From an uncultured Caryophanales bacterium (GTDB lineage: Bacteria; Bacillota_I; Bacilli_A; RFN20; CAG-826): DNA of 32,981 nt. Both the position numbers and the translations under genes were made by a program. The notes under the pieces are model-generated. The model was not told the origin of the DNA, made no database searches, and saw nothing but the letters and a program-made list of their open reading frames with translations. The stretch covers positions 1 through 32,981 of the forward strand of contig CAMYVX010000012.1 of NCBI GenBank assembly GCA_947302535.1. Reading direction: 5' to 3'. Positions 22,623-30,399 of this stretch are shown here, piece by piece (the stretch's first letter is position 1; every line of letters begins with the position of its first letter).

Positions 22623-24717
22623 AACGGAAGTCCTCTTTCATAATCGCACGACGTTTATAATATAAAGCATTAAGATTGACTTCTTCTTTAACAGTTCTAC
22701 TGTTAGGGAAATTAATCATCATAAAGACAACGTAGAAAACAGTGATAGCCAATGCATCAATTAAATAAACATCAAGCCATTCATAATATGGTAAACGCTT
22801 TAAATAAACGATACCTAATAACAGAGTTAGAATCATAAAGATACTTGGTATACCACCCAAAGCAAAAATACCAAGCAATGTATCTTTAAGCATCTTTATT
22901 GGATTACCATATTTAGTTAAAACAGAAGCGAATAAAGATAAGCACATTAATCCCGCAATAATAAACGGAGTTAAGTTACGTAAATAGACAAATAAACTAG
23001 TGGCTTTAACTCCAGTAAGATAATACATACCAATAACAAATCCTGGGGCTAAAACAAAATAGATGATGAACCAAGATATCAAAGCAAAGTAATAGCCGGG
23101 CCCACTACTAGATTTATACCATAATCCCATTTGATATGGGATAAAGAACAAACTAATACCAAGTACAATAATAACTAATTCGACAAGAGGTAAAATATTC
23201 GCATCAATACGATTTTTATAAATGATGTATGTAAATAATGTTACTAAAAGTAACGAACTAATAATCATCGCTACTCCTTTGGTTAAACTAGAAGAAGATA
23301 AACTACCTTGCCAATAGTTACCAGTTTTAACATCTTCCCTAATCTCTTTATGTTTATATAAATTCTTATACATAAGAACTGGGGGTAGGAAGACAATTAA
23401 TGTTTCAATGATACAGGAAATAGAGCTACCAAAGAAGTGAGTGGATTCCATAAAGGAATGAGTTAGACAACCAAGGAAACAAATGAAATATGAGAAGACA
23501 TATTTAACATGGCCCTTAGCAAGTAATCTAATACAAACATAGATGTAATATAGAAGCGCTAAAGCATAAGCCGCACAAAGAACAATACCACCTTTAAGCA
23601 TTAACTCAATATAGCCATTATGCGCAGAGGCAATAGTAATTCCACGGGGCTCATAAATAGAAACAATAACATGCTTGTTGATGACTTTACCTACACCAAA
23701 TATCCAATTCAACTTGTTGTCGTCAAGGATAGTTCCGACGAGTTTCCAAGTTAATGTTCTATTAGTAAATGTTCCATAGTCCTTTGCTAAGATTGCATTG
23801 TTAAGGTGTTTATAAAAAGCTTTAATAAACGGAACATTAAGATAATTCAAAACCAAGAGTGTAATAATCAAGCCAATAAACACCAATATGATTGAAGATA
23901 AAACAATGACTCCAGCAATTGGTTTCTTTTTCCAAAGCGAAACGATATCAATTACCACCGAAAAGAAAACAACAGCAAAAAGAATAAAGAATGTTGTTGT
24001 GCTCCTAACAACAAACGCTTCTAAACAGAACAAAGCCATCAAAGGATAAATCCACCAACGGAACTTATGAGCTTTAATACAAATTAAAGCAAAAACGCCA
24101 ATCATAATGCAAAAGCAGAATAAATTAGGATGGGTGAAGAATGAGAAGATATTATGGGTATTTTTAGGAGTGGGTTCAGTAGAGAAAAATCTTTGATAAG
24201 AAGGGAATTCTTTAAATAAAGAATAAGTTATTGCAACAATAACAAATAGTACATAAACATAAGCAAAAAAGACTAATCTCTTCTTAGTTAAAAAGCCTTT
24301 CGTGTACATGAATAAAAATGCATACAAGAATAAATAAGTAAAGATAGTCTCAATTGTGGATATAATTCTTAAACGAACAGGAATATCAATTTCATAGGAA
24401 ATAAGCAGGACGCTATCAAGTTTCATATATGAACTCGTTGTCCATATGCCAATAATTCCACAAACACAAAGTATTAATAATATCGGTCCTAATATCCAAT
24501 CAAGTTTAACTTTGTTTCGTTTATGTTCTAAAACAAAATAAACAACAAACATCAAAATCAGAATGATGGATAGAATACCTAGCGAGGTAAAAGTAAAGCC
24601 TTCTAATCTTCGTAAATTCTGACTATAAATCAAAGGAACATTTTCACAAAGAAAACAGGTCACTCCAAGAATGGCCCAGAACCAAATATTCGTTAAAGTA
24701 AACTTTACTCTTCCCAT
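22600..24717 (-). CDS. O-antigen ligase/polymerase-like (Wzy_C) polytopic membrane protein
   Basis: This 705-aa protein consists largely of hydrophobic helices (I estimate 15 or more). The large loop and following helix contain TFTNRTLTWKL (about residues 316-326) and ASAHNGYIELMLKGGIVL (about 363-380), matching the Arg/Trp and HN-Y-L-x-G motifs of the O-antigen ligase/Wzy_C superfamily. These enzymes polymerise or transfer lipid-linked glycans on the outer face of the membrane. After the Wzy_C region an additional block of about 250 residues (455-700) carries several more helices, beyond the usual 400-450 aa. With no LPS expected, an exopolysaccharide or wall-teichoic-like glycan is a reasonable substrate guess. 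It heads the operon with smpB and folC. Confidence 0.82.
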   Translation of the reverse strand: MGRVKFTLTNIWFWAILGVTCFLCENVPLIYSQNLRRLEGFTFTSLGILSIILILMFVVYFVLEHKRNKVKLDWILGPILLILCVCGIIGIWTTSSYMKLDSVLLISYEIDIPVRLRIISTIETIFTYLFLYAFLFMYTKGFLTKKRLVFFAYVYVLFVIVAITYSLFKEFPSYQRFFSTEPTPKNTHNIFSFFTHPNLFCFCIMIGVFALICIKAHKFRWWIYPLMALFCLEAFVVRSTTTFFILFAVVFFSVVIDIVSLWKKKPIAGVIVLSSIILVFIGLIITLLVLNYLNVPFIKAFYKHLNNAILAKDYGTFTNRTLTWKLVGTILDDNKLNWIFGVGKVINKHVIVSIYEPRGITIASAHNGYIELMLKGGIVLCAAYALALLYYIYVCIRLLAKGHVKYVFSYFICFLGCLTHSFMESTHFFGSSISCIIETLIVFLPPVLMYKNLYKHKEIREDVKTGNYWQGSLSSSSLTKGVAMIISSLLLVTLFTYIIYKNRIDANILPLVELVIIVLGISLFFIPYQMGLWYKSSSGPGYYFALISWFIIYFVLAPGFVIGMYYLTGVKATSLFVYLRNLTPFIIAGLMCLSLFASVLTKYGNPIKMLKDTLLGIFALGGIPSIFMILTLLLGIVYLKRLPYYEWLDVYLIDALAITVFYVVFMMINFPNSRTVKEEVNLNALYYKRRAIMKEDFRYEQDGVN

Positions 24718-24731
24718 AAAGACTAATAAAA

Positions 24732-24760
24732 ATTATAGATGGGAAAAGTGTAAATGTCTA
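24732..24760 (-). promoter_or_regulatory. Promoter of the polymerase-smpB-folC-folT operon
   Basis: TAGACA (24755-24760) and a perfect TATAAT (24732-24737) are 17 nt apart. Initiation near 24725 leaves about 8 nt before ATG 24717, with no Shine-Dalgarno. The -35 lies inside an inverted repeat. Confidence 0.8.
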
Positions 24761-24783
24761 TTTAATAAACGACATTTAAATAG
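24751..24783. promoter_or_regulatory. Two interlocked inverted repeats between divergent promoters
   Basis: TAAATGTC (24751-24758) pairs with GACATTTA (24771-24778), and CTATTTAA (24758-24765) pairs with TTAAATAG (24776-24783). All arms are perfect 8-mers. They cover the leftward -35 and sit upstream of the sirtuin start, so a shared operator is plausible. The binding factor is unknown. Confidence 0.45.
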
Positions 24784-24813
24784 AAAAGGGGTCAAGAAGG
24801 AGAAAAAAGCGTA

Positions 24814-24819
24814 TAAAAT
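24814..24819 (+). promoter_or_regulatory. -10 box of the sirtuin-HAD operon, leaderless
   Basis: TAAAAT (24814-24819; overlapping an alternative TATAAA at 24812) ends 6 nt before ATG 24826, placing the predicted +1 on the A of the start codon. No convincing -35 is visible. An AGAAGGAG lies upstream but is 22 or more nt from the ATG, too far to act as Shine-Dalgarno. Confidence 0.55.
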
Positions 24820-24825
24820 AATGCT

Positions 24826-25551
24826 ATGGATAAATATGAAGAATTAAAACAAATCATCAACAATTCCCAAAGCATTGTTGTCTTTACTGGAGCGGGTATC
24901 TCGGTCCCTTCAGGCGTTCCTGATTTTCGAAGTGCGGATGGAATCTATAACCAAAAAACAAGAATCAAAGCTCGACCAGAAGAAATCATATCCCATTCTT
25001 TCTTTATATCTCATCCTGAGGAATTCTATGAATTCTATAAAGAAAAGATGGTTTATCCAAAAGCAACATATAATGCCGCTCATAAATATTTCGCTGATCT
25101 ACAAAATCAAGGCAAAAGAGTAATAGTAGTAACACAAAACATCGATGGTTTTCATCAAGAAGCAGGTTCCAAGATTGTTTATGAACTTCACGGAAGCATT
25201 CATCGTAATTTCTGTACTCGTTGTTCTCGCTTTTTTGATTTAAATTACATCATGAAACAAGAAGGTGTCCCGTACTGCGATAAATGTGAGGCTATTGTTA
25301 AACCTGATGTGGTTTTATATGAAGAAGGATTAGATGAAGACACTATTCAAAGAGCGTTAAGCGCAATTATGACTAGTGAGACAATGATTATCGTGGGAAC
25401 TAGTCTCACAGTTTATCCTGCAGCAAGCTTTGTCCGTTACTTTAAAGGAAGCCACTTAATCCTTATTAATAAAGAGTCCACTAATTATGATAATATGTGC
25501 GATTTATGTTTTAATGAGGATATCATTTCTGTAATTAATAAAATCAAATGA
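24826..25551 (+). CDS. NAD-dependent protein deacylase, Sir2/CobB family
   Basis: This 241-aa sirtuin removes acyl groups from lysines using NAD+. NAD-binding motifs are FTGAGISVPSGVPDFRSADG (about residues 20-39) and TQNIDGFHQEAGS (about 103-115), with the catalytic His in ELHGSIHRNFC. The zinc site is complete: CTRC (about 129-132) and CDKC (about 150-153), followed by KPDVVLYEE and GTSLTVYPAASF. Length is typical of bacterial CobB. The gene is first in an operon, with its TGA stop overlapping the ATG of the HAD gene (ATGA). Acyl preference cannot be judged; the substrate could be acetyl or longer acyl-lysine. No acetyltransferase is nearby. Confidence 0.95.
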   Translation: MDKYEELKQIINNSQSIVVFTGAGISVPSGVPDFRSADGIYNQKTRIKARPEEIISHSFFISHPEEFYEFYKEKMVYPKATYNAAHKYFADLQNQGKRVIVVTQNIDGFHQEAGSKIVYELHGSIHRNFCTRCSRFFDLNYIMKQEGVPYCDKCEAIVKPDVVLYEEGLDEDTIQRALSAIMTSETMIIVGTSLTVYPAASFVRYFKGSHLILINKESTNYDNMCDLCFNEDIISVINKIK

Positions 25552-26204
25552 AAAAGTTAATAATATTTGACCTTGATGGCACTCTTATAGATACACTAGA
25601 AGATTTAAAAAATGCGGTAAATCATGCTTTATTAACGAAAAATTATCCAATTAAGAGCAAAGAACAAGTAAGAAAAGCTATTGGAAATGGGGTTAGTAAA
25701 TTAATTGAAAGATCTCTACCAACTGGCGTTAGTCAAGAAGAGTATCAATCTACATTAGAAATATTTAAAATTCACTACTCCAATCACTATATGGATTATA
25801 GTAAACCATACGATGGCATTACTAACCTACTGACATTGTTAAAGAATGATGGCTATCTTTTAGCGGTGGCCACTAATAAGCTTCAAGAAATCGCGGAAAA
25901 ACTAATCAATAAATATTTCCCTAATCTATTTGATGTTATCGCAGGGGACCAAATAGGAAGAAAGAAAAAGCCCGCTAGTGATATGGTCGATCATATTCTT
26001 CAAACACTTAACATAAAACAAGAGGATGCTCTTTATATTGGTGATACTGAAATTGATAAACAAACCGCAGTTAATTCACATATAGATTATCTATTAGAAA
26101 GTTATGGTTATCGAACAAAACAAGAGTGGGAACAACTCAACCCAAAAGAAAAAGTATTCTCAAGCCCAAACGATTTATATATAGAAATTAAAAAGCACTG
26201 TTAG
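25548..26204 (+). CDS. HAD-family phosphatase, phosphoglycolate phosphatase-like (Gph)
   Basis: This 218-aa HAD hydrolase has motif I FDLDGTLIDT (about residues 6-15, nucleophile Asp8), a helical cap (about 16-85), motif II VATNK, motif III Lys in RKKKPASDM and motif IV YIGDTEIDKQTA. This is the Gph/PGMB-type layout. It likely dephosphorylates a small metabolite; phosphoglycolate, phosphosugar or pyrophosphate are all possible. It is translationally coupled to the sirtuin (ATGA). Its TAG stop overlaps the stop of the convergent CarD-like gene, inside a terminator loop. Confidence 0.92.
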   Translation: MKKLIIFDLDGTLIDTLEDLKNAVNHALLTKNYPIKSKEQVRKAIGNGVSKLIERSLPTGVSQEEYQSTLEIFKIHYSNHYMDYSKPYDGITNLLTLLKNDGYLLAVATNKLQEIAEKLINKYFPNLFDVIAGDQIGRKKKPASDMVDHILQTLNIKQEDALYIGDTEIDKQTAVNSHIDYLLESYGYRTKQEWEQLNPKEKVFSSPNDLYIEIKKHC

Positions 26205-26211
26205 AGTGCTT
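26193..26211. terminator. Terminator whose loop holds the stop codons of two convergent genes
   Basis: AAGCACT (26193-26199) and AGTGCTT (26205-26211) form a 7-bp stem with a GTTAG loop. On the minus strand it is followed by TTTAATTTC, making a plausible intrinsic terminator for the CarD-like gene. On the plus strand the tail is CAATCCTTTT, much weaker. Both stops (TAG plus, TAA minus) lie in or next to the loop. Confidence 0.75.
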
Positions 26212-26686
26212 CAATCCTTTTAGCTATATATTCTGCGATATGTTCTTTGTCTATTTGATAAACTAGAACCATTTCATCAAGGATATAATTCGTCGCGTAA
26301 TTAAGCATCTCAATATCTGCTGGTCCAAGTTTCACTCCTTCTGGATCTAAGGAATATAAATAACTCTGACGATACATATATCCCATATCATAAACATTTC
26401 CAGAACTTAGGTGTCTTTTATAGGCATCTCTTCTTTGTTTGGTGTTGCTATTAAATTCTTTAGAAACAGTTTTTAAATCTTTCAATAAAGTATCCGCTGC
26501 TTCCATTGTTAAAATATCACGAATAATGGAGTCCGCTCCTAAAACAGGAACATAAATTGTTTCTCCTTTACCGCGATAAACATCGACGATAAAAAATTCT
26601 TTATCACCCATCTTCTTTTTGCCAACAATTTCAGATAGACCTTCACGAAGATGAATGACTTTCTGGCCTATAAAGAAATCCTTCAT
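26201..26686 (-). CDS. CarD/CdnL/TRCF-family transcription regulator
   Basis: This 161-aa protein has an N-terminal CarD/TRCF RNA-polymerase-interaction domain (FIGQKVIHLREGLSEIVG, then KEFFIVDVYRGKGETIYVPV, about residues 4-48) and an alpha-helical C-terminal region (about 55-161). CarD/CdnL proteins bind the beta subunit and stabilise open promoter complexes, especially at rRNA promoters; their partner RpoB is also in this window. The C-terminal half is divergent, so DNA contacts are uncertain. The ATG is exactly 6 nt after a -10-like box, predicting a leaderless mRNA. It is convergent with the HAD gene, overlapping by 4 nt. Confidence 0.85.
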   Translation of the reverse strand: MKDFFIGQKVIHLREGLSEIVGKKKMGDKEFFIVDVYRGKGETIYVPVLGADSIIRDILTMEAADTLLKDLKTVSKEFNSNTKQRRDAYKRHLSSGNVYDMGYMYRQSYLYSLDPEGVKLGPADIEMLNYATNYILDEMVLVYQIDKEHIAEYIAKRIEAL

Positions 26687-26692
26687 AGTAAT

Positions 26693-26698
26693 ATTATG
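26693..26698 (-). promoter_or_regulatory. -10 box of the CarD-like gene, leaderless
   Basis: CATAAT on the minus strand ends 6 nt before ATG 26686, so +1 would coincide with the start codon. The -35 position (TATCAT, 26716-26721) is weak. The upstream TTGACA that overlaps this box cannot be its -35. Confidence 0.5.
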
Positions 26699-26722
26699 TC
26701 AAAAAAGAAGGAAAAATGATAG

Positions 26723-26737
26723 TTTATCTTTGATAAA
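26723..26737 (-). terminator. Possible weak terminator after the ABC exporter operon
   Basis: TTTATC/GATAAA with an AAA loop is followed on the minus strand by CTATCATTTTTCC. A second, purely A/T hairpin (AAAATTT/AAATTTT) lies closer to the stop. Both are weak. Confidence 0.3.
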
Positions 26738-26774
26738 TAATACTCATTAAAAATTAAAATTTTTAAATTTTTTC

Positions 26775-28505
26775 TTATTTAAACTGAGACATGTATAGAT
26801 TATAGTAATATGACTTTTGTTTCATTAAAGAAACATGGCTTCCAATTTCTTTAATTTGGCCTTTATCAATCATAATAATCTTATCTGCTTTTTTAATCGT
26901 GGATAATCGATGAGCAATAACTAGAGAAGTCTTATTTTCCATCATCATATCAAATGCATCATTAATGAGCTTTTCGTTTCTAGTATCAATATTACTTGTG
27001 GCTTCATCAAGAATCATTAAAGAAGGATCTTTCATCATCATTCTAGAAATAGCAATCATCTGTCTTTCGCCTTGAGAGAGTCCTTCATAAGCATTGACTC
27101 TAGTATCATAGCCATAAGGTAAACGTACAATAAAATCATCGCTTCTGGCTTTTTTACAAGCTTCGATTACTTTATTAATATCTTTATCTTTAGCAAAATA
27201 AGAAACATTATCTTTAATCGTTCCATTAAATATCCAAGTGTCTTGTAAGACCATCCCCATACTGGCTCTTAAAGAAGACTTTTTAATTTCTCTTATATCG
27301 ATATCGTTAATATAAATAGCCCCTTTATCAACGTCATAGAATCTCATTAATAAATTAATCAGCGTCGTTTTGCCTGCTCCCGTGGGTCCAACGATCGCAA
27401 TCTTCTCGCCCTTACTAATGGTGATAGAAAAGTCTTCAATTAATAAACGAGACTTATCATAAGAGAAATAGACATGTTCAAACCTAATGCTATTAATCTC
27501 TTTAATCTCTTTTGTGCCTTCATCAATATCATCTTTAAGATTTAAGAAATCATTAATGCGTTTAAATGATGATCGACCAACTTCAAATTCAGCAACAACA
27601 TTACTCACTTCATTAAAGGGTTTTCCATACTGCGTGGTATATGAAAGGAAGGAAGATAAAGCTCCTAAACTCATCACCGCGTAAACTCCTGCTAAGGCAG
27701 TATCATATGCCATCATAATAATACCGGTAATACCCACTAAAGCATAAATTGTGTTATTCACTAATCGAGTTGAAGGATTAACCCAAGAAGCTGAAAACTG
27801 AGCAATAATGCCTTCTTTTTGGAGTTTTTCATTAGTTTTATTAAATCTATCCGCCATCACTTCTTCATAATTAAAGGCGTTAATAACGTCCATATGATTA
27901 ATACTTTCAAGTGTCAAATCATTAATCTCAGCTTGTAAAGCGGCTTGCTTTTTAAAGTGCTTATGATTAAAAGAAGAAACAAATCTCGCTACTAATATTG
28001 ATAAAGGAGTAAGTAGCATAACCATAAGCGCTAATATCCAGTTAACAAGTAGCATCATGATAATTGTTACGACAATGCTAAATAGACCTTGAAGCAAAGT
28101 TTTAAAGATAGAGAAAGAGGCAGTAAACATATTCTCCATATCTCTAATCTCAAGTTGTAACATATCTCCTAAATGACGCTTATCAAAATCTTCAATACTC
28201 ATATGTATTATTTTTTGATAAATCTCTTCTCGTAAGTCCTTAACCATTCTTTGTGACATATTAGAGGCAAGAGCTTCGAAGAAGTAGCCACTAATAACCC
28301 CTATCACAATAAGGATCAAAGCCACTGCTAATAAAGCAATGTAAAGGGATTGATTATTATTTCTCGCCGCATCTAATGCTTTACCTAACAAGAAAGGTTG
28401 AGCAAGTTGAGCAACAACAAATAAATTAGCCAAAACGAAAAGAAGAATAATTGAACCTTTTTGTTTCTTTAATAAAGAGAATAAACGAGTGGAACTATTC
28501 ATCAT
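26775..28505 (-). CDS. ABC exporter, catalytically canonical half (heterodimer subunit)
   Basis: This 576-aa fused membrane-ATPase protein has six N-terminal transmembrane helices (about residues 15-310) and a C-terminal nucleotide-binding domain. It has Walker A VGPTGAGKTTLI (about 370-381), signature GLSQGERQMIAISRMM, Walker B LMILDEATSNID with the catalytic Glu, and H-loop VIAHRLSTI. The signature reads LSQGE rather than LSGGQ. Together with its upstream partner it forms a heterodimeric exporter of the BmrCD/LmrCD/TM287-288 kind. The partner has the degenerate Walker B and H-loop. The ATG overlaps the partner's stop by 11 nt. Such exporters move drugs, lipids or peptides; the substrate here is unknown. 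Confidence 0.93.
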   Translation of the reverse strand: MMNSSTRLFSLLKKQKGSIILLFVLANLFVVAQLAQPFLLGKALDAARNNNQSLYIALLAVALILIVIGVISGYFFEALASNMSQRMVKDLREEIYQKIIHMSIEDFDKRHLGDMLQLEIRDMENMFTASFSIFKTLLQGLFSIVVTIIMMLLVNWILALMVMLLTPLSILVARFVSSFNHKHFKKQAALQAEINDLTLESINHMDVINAFNYEEVMADRFNKTNEKLQKEGIIAQFSASWVNPSTRLVNNTIYALVGITGIIMMAYDTALAGVYAVMSLGALSSFLSYTTQYGKPFNEVSNVVAEFEVGRSSFKRINDFLNLKDDIDEGTKEIKEINSIRFEHVYFSYDKSRLLIEDFSITISKGEKIAIVGPTGAGKTTLINLLMRFYDVDKGAIYINDIDIREIKKSSLRASMGMVLQDTWIFNGTIKDNVSYFAKDKDINKVIEACKKARSDDFIVRLPYGYDTRVNAYEGLSQGERQMIAISRMMMKDPSLMILDEATSNIDTRNEKLINDAFDMMMENKTSLVIAHRLSTIKKADKIIMIDKGQIKEIGSHVSLMKQKSYYYNLYMSQFK

Positions 28506-30309
28506 CTTTCTCCTTTATTTGGCTGTTATATATTTCTTGATAAATCTTAGATTCTTTTAACAAGGTTTCATGGTTAGCAAACGAGACAACCTCCCCTTTA
28601 GAAAGAACCATAATCTTATCGCAAGACATAAGCGAAGACACTCTTTGAGAAATAATAATCTCTGTGAGGTTTCTCTTTTTTAAATTAGCTTTAATCTTTG
28701 ATTCAGTTAATAAATCTAAAGCAGAAGTCGCATCATCTAGAATTAGTATTTCTTTATTATTCAATAAAGCTCTAGCAATACAAAGTCTCTGTCTTTGCCC
28801 TCCAGAGAAATTAGAACCATTTTCTTTCACTTCGTGTAGAAGGAAATCATCATATGCTTTGATAAATTCATAGGCTTCCGCATCTTTTAAAGCCTTGATG
28901 ATATCTTCTTCCGCTATATCTTTACCTAAGCATAAATTATCTTTAATACTTCCTTTAAATAATGATGACTTTTGTAAAACTACACTCATCTGGTTTCTTA
29001 CTATAGATAATGGATAATCATGCAAACTTTTTCCTTTTAAGTAGATATCCCCATCTTTATATTCATAATATCTTTCAAGCAAAGAAACAATCGTAGACTT
29101 CCCACTACCCGTACCACCAATAATGCCAAGACTCTCCCCTTTCTTTAGTTTAAAAGAAATATCCTTTAATGTTGGGGTATCTTGTTTATCACCATAAGAA
29201 AAAGATAAATGATCAAACTCTAATATATATTCATAAACTTCACTAATCGCGGCTTCTCCGCTTCTAAGTGAGCTATTAACAATAAATACTTCATTAATCC
29301 TTCTTCTAGCAATAGAAGCCTTAGTTAAATCAATTAAAACAGTAGTTAACTGCACTGTCGTAAAGAAGATTTGAGCTAAATAAGCAATGCAGGCAATTAA
29401 AGTAGAAATTAAAAGAATCTGTTCATTACTATCACTATTAAATAAATTATTCTTAAGAACAAATAAAATAATGATGATAACTAAAGAAGTGACCGCAAAG
29501 GTTAATGGATTAATAAAGGCATTGATATAATTAACTCTTTTGCTCTTACCATAGTAAGAAGAAGTATATTTTGAAAATTCTTCATTAGACTCATTAATCT
29601 TGTTACTAGCTTTAATCACTCTTTCACCTAGTAAAGTATCGCTAGTATAAGAAGATATCTCATCAAGGTTATTTTGTATCAAAATATACTTTTTTTTACT
29701 TTGTCCTAAGACAAGGAAAACAATTAATAAAATAAGAGGGACAATAACGCTAAAGGCAATACCAATACGATAATCAAGAATAAAGGTAAACACTAATGCC
29801 CCAAAAATAATAAATGGTGCTCTAGTAACAAGACGGACAAAAAGAAGCATCCCTTGTTGTATTTGATAAGTATCACTATTAAGAGTGGTTAATAATTTAT
29901 GTTCACCAATTTCCTCCCTCTCTTTCTTACTTAAAGAAAGGATATGGGTATATAAATTGCCTCTTATATCATTGCTAACTTTAACAGCTGTATCCGCGGC
30001 TATATACTGACCAATCATCGTGATGATAAAACCAATAACACCCATACAAATAATAATCGTGCCCCCTACCAAAGCATCACTTAACGCGACATTATCTTTT
30101 ATCCATACACCAAAACTACGAATAAATGTAGCGATGTTTTTAGAAATACTTTGAGGAATGAGATTAGGATCTCCATATTGATTTAAATCAATAACAGCCT
30201 TCATAAACAAAGGAATAAGTAAATCAAATAAAGCTCCTACCAGTTTAGAAAAAGCTCCTAAAATGATAGAAAGCCAATATTTACGATAACTTTGTCCAAC
30301 ACTTTTCAT
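28495..30309 (-). CDS. ABC exporter, degenerate-site half (heterodimer subunit)
   Basis: This 604-aa membrane-ATPase fusion has six N-terminal transmembrane helices (about residues 10-345) and a nucleotide-binding domain. It has Walker A IGGTGSGKSTIV (about 397-408), signature NFSGGQRQRLCIARAL and Walker B ILILDDATSALD, where the catalytic Glu is replaced by Asp. The H-loop reads IISQRVSSL with Gln in place of His. These two substitutions are the hallmark of the degenerate site in heterodimeric exporters, and the second subunit follows directly (11-nt overlap). The canonical LSGGQ-type signature here would complete the partner's active site. Its ATG lies 9 nt after a -10 box with no Shine-Dalgarno. 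Confidence 0.93.
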   Translation of the reverse strand: MKSVGQSYRKYWLSIILGAFSKLVGALFDLLIPLFMKAVIDLNQYGDPNLIPQSISKNIATFIRSFGVWIKDNVALSDALVGGTIIICMGVIGFIITMIGQYIAADTAVKVSNDIRGNLYTHILSLSKKEREEIGEHKLLTTLNSDTYQIQQGMLLFVRLVTRAPFIIFGALVFTFILDYRIGIAFSVIVPLILLIVFLVLGQSKKKYILIQNNLDEISSYTSDTLLGERVIKASNKINESNEEFSKYTSSYYGKSKRVNYINAFINPLTFAVTSLVIIIILFVLKNNLFNSDSNEQILLISTLIACIAYLAQIFFTTVQLTTVLIDLTKASIARRRINEVFIVNSSLRSGEAAISEVYEYILEFDHLSFSYGDKQDTPTLKDISFKLKKGESLGIIGGTGSGKSTIVSLLERYYEYKDGDIYLKGKSLHDYPLSIVRNQMSVVLQKSSLFKGSIKDNLCLGKDIAEEDIIKALKDAEAYEFIKAYDDFLLHEVKENGSNFSGGQRQRLCIARALLNNKEILILDDATSALDLLTESKIKANLKKRNLTEIIISQRVSSLMSCDKIMVLSKGEVVSFANHETLLKESKIYQEIYNSQIKEKDDE

Positions 30310-30318
30310 GCTAGTGGT

Positions 30319-30347
30319 ATTGTATCAATATCGTTAATTAAAAGCAA
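30319..30347 (-). promoter_or_regulatory. Promoter of the ABC exporter operon, short leader
   Basis: TTGCTT (30342-30347) and TACAAT (30319-30324) are 17 nt apart. Initiation near 30312 leaves about 3 nt before ATG 30309. The -35 begins at the base of the preceding gene's terminator hairpin. Confidence 0.55.
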
Positions 30348-30376
30348 ACGCCCACACGCGTTAGCGTATGAGCGTT
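30347..30376 (-). terminator. Terminator of the 807-aa surface protein gene
   Basis: A long hairpin pairs AACGC with GCGTT and, inside, CACACGC with GCGTATG (one mismatch) around a GTTA loop. The minus strand continues TTTGCTTTTAATT. The U-tract is interrupted, but the stem is strong and lies 24 nt after the stop codon. Confidence 0.75.
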
Positions 30377-30399
30377 GCTATTCAGTTAATAACTATTAA

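Noticed and set aside
25548-25551. Mycoplasma-type genetic code with TGA as Trp
   Set aside because: TGA ends the sirtuin in an ATGA overlap with the next gene, and also ends modB and folC at the expected family lengths.
26699-26705. TTGACA upstream of the CarD-like gene as a -35 box
   Set aside because: It directly overlaps the -10 candidate; a -10 at 16-18 nt downstream would fall inside the coding sequence.
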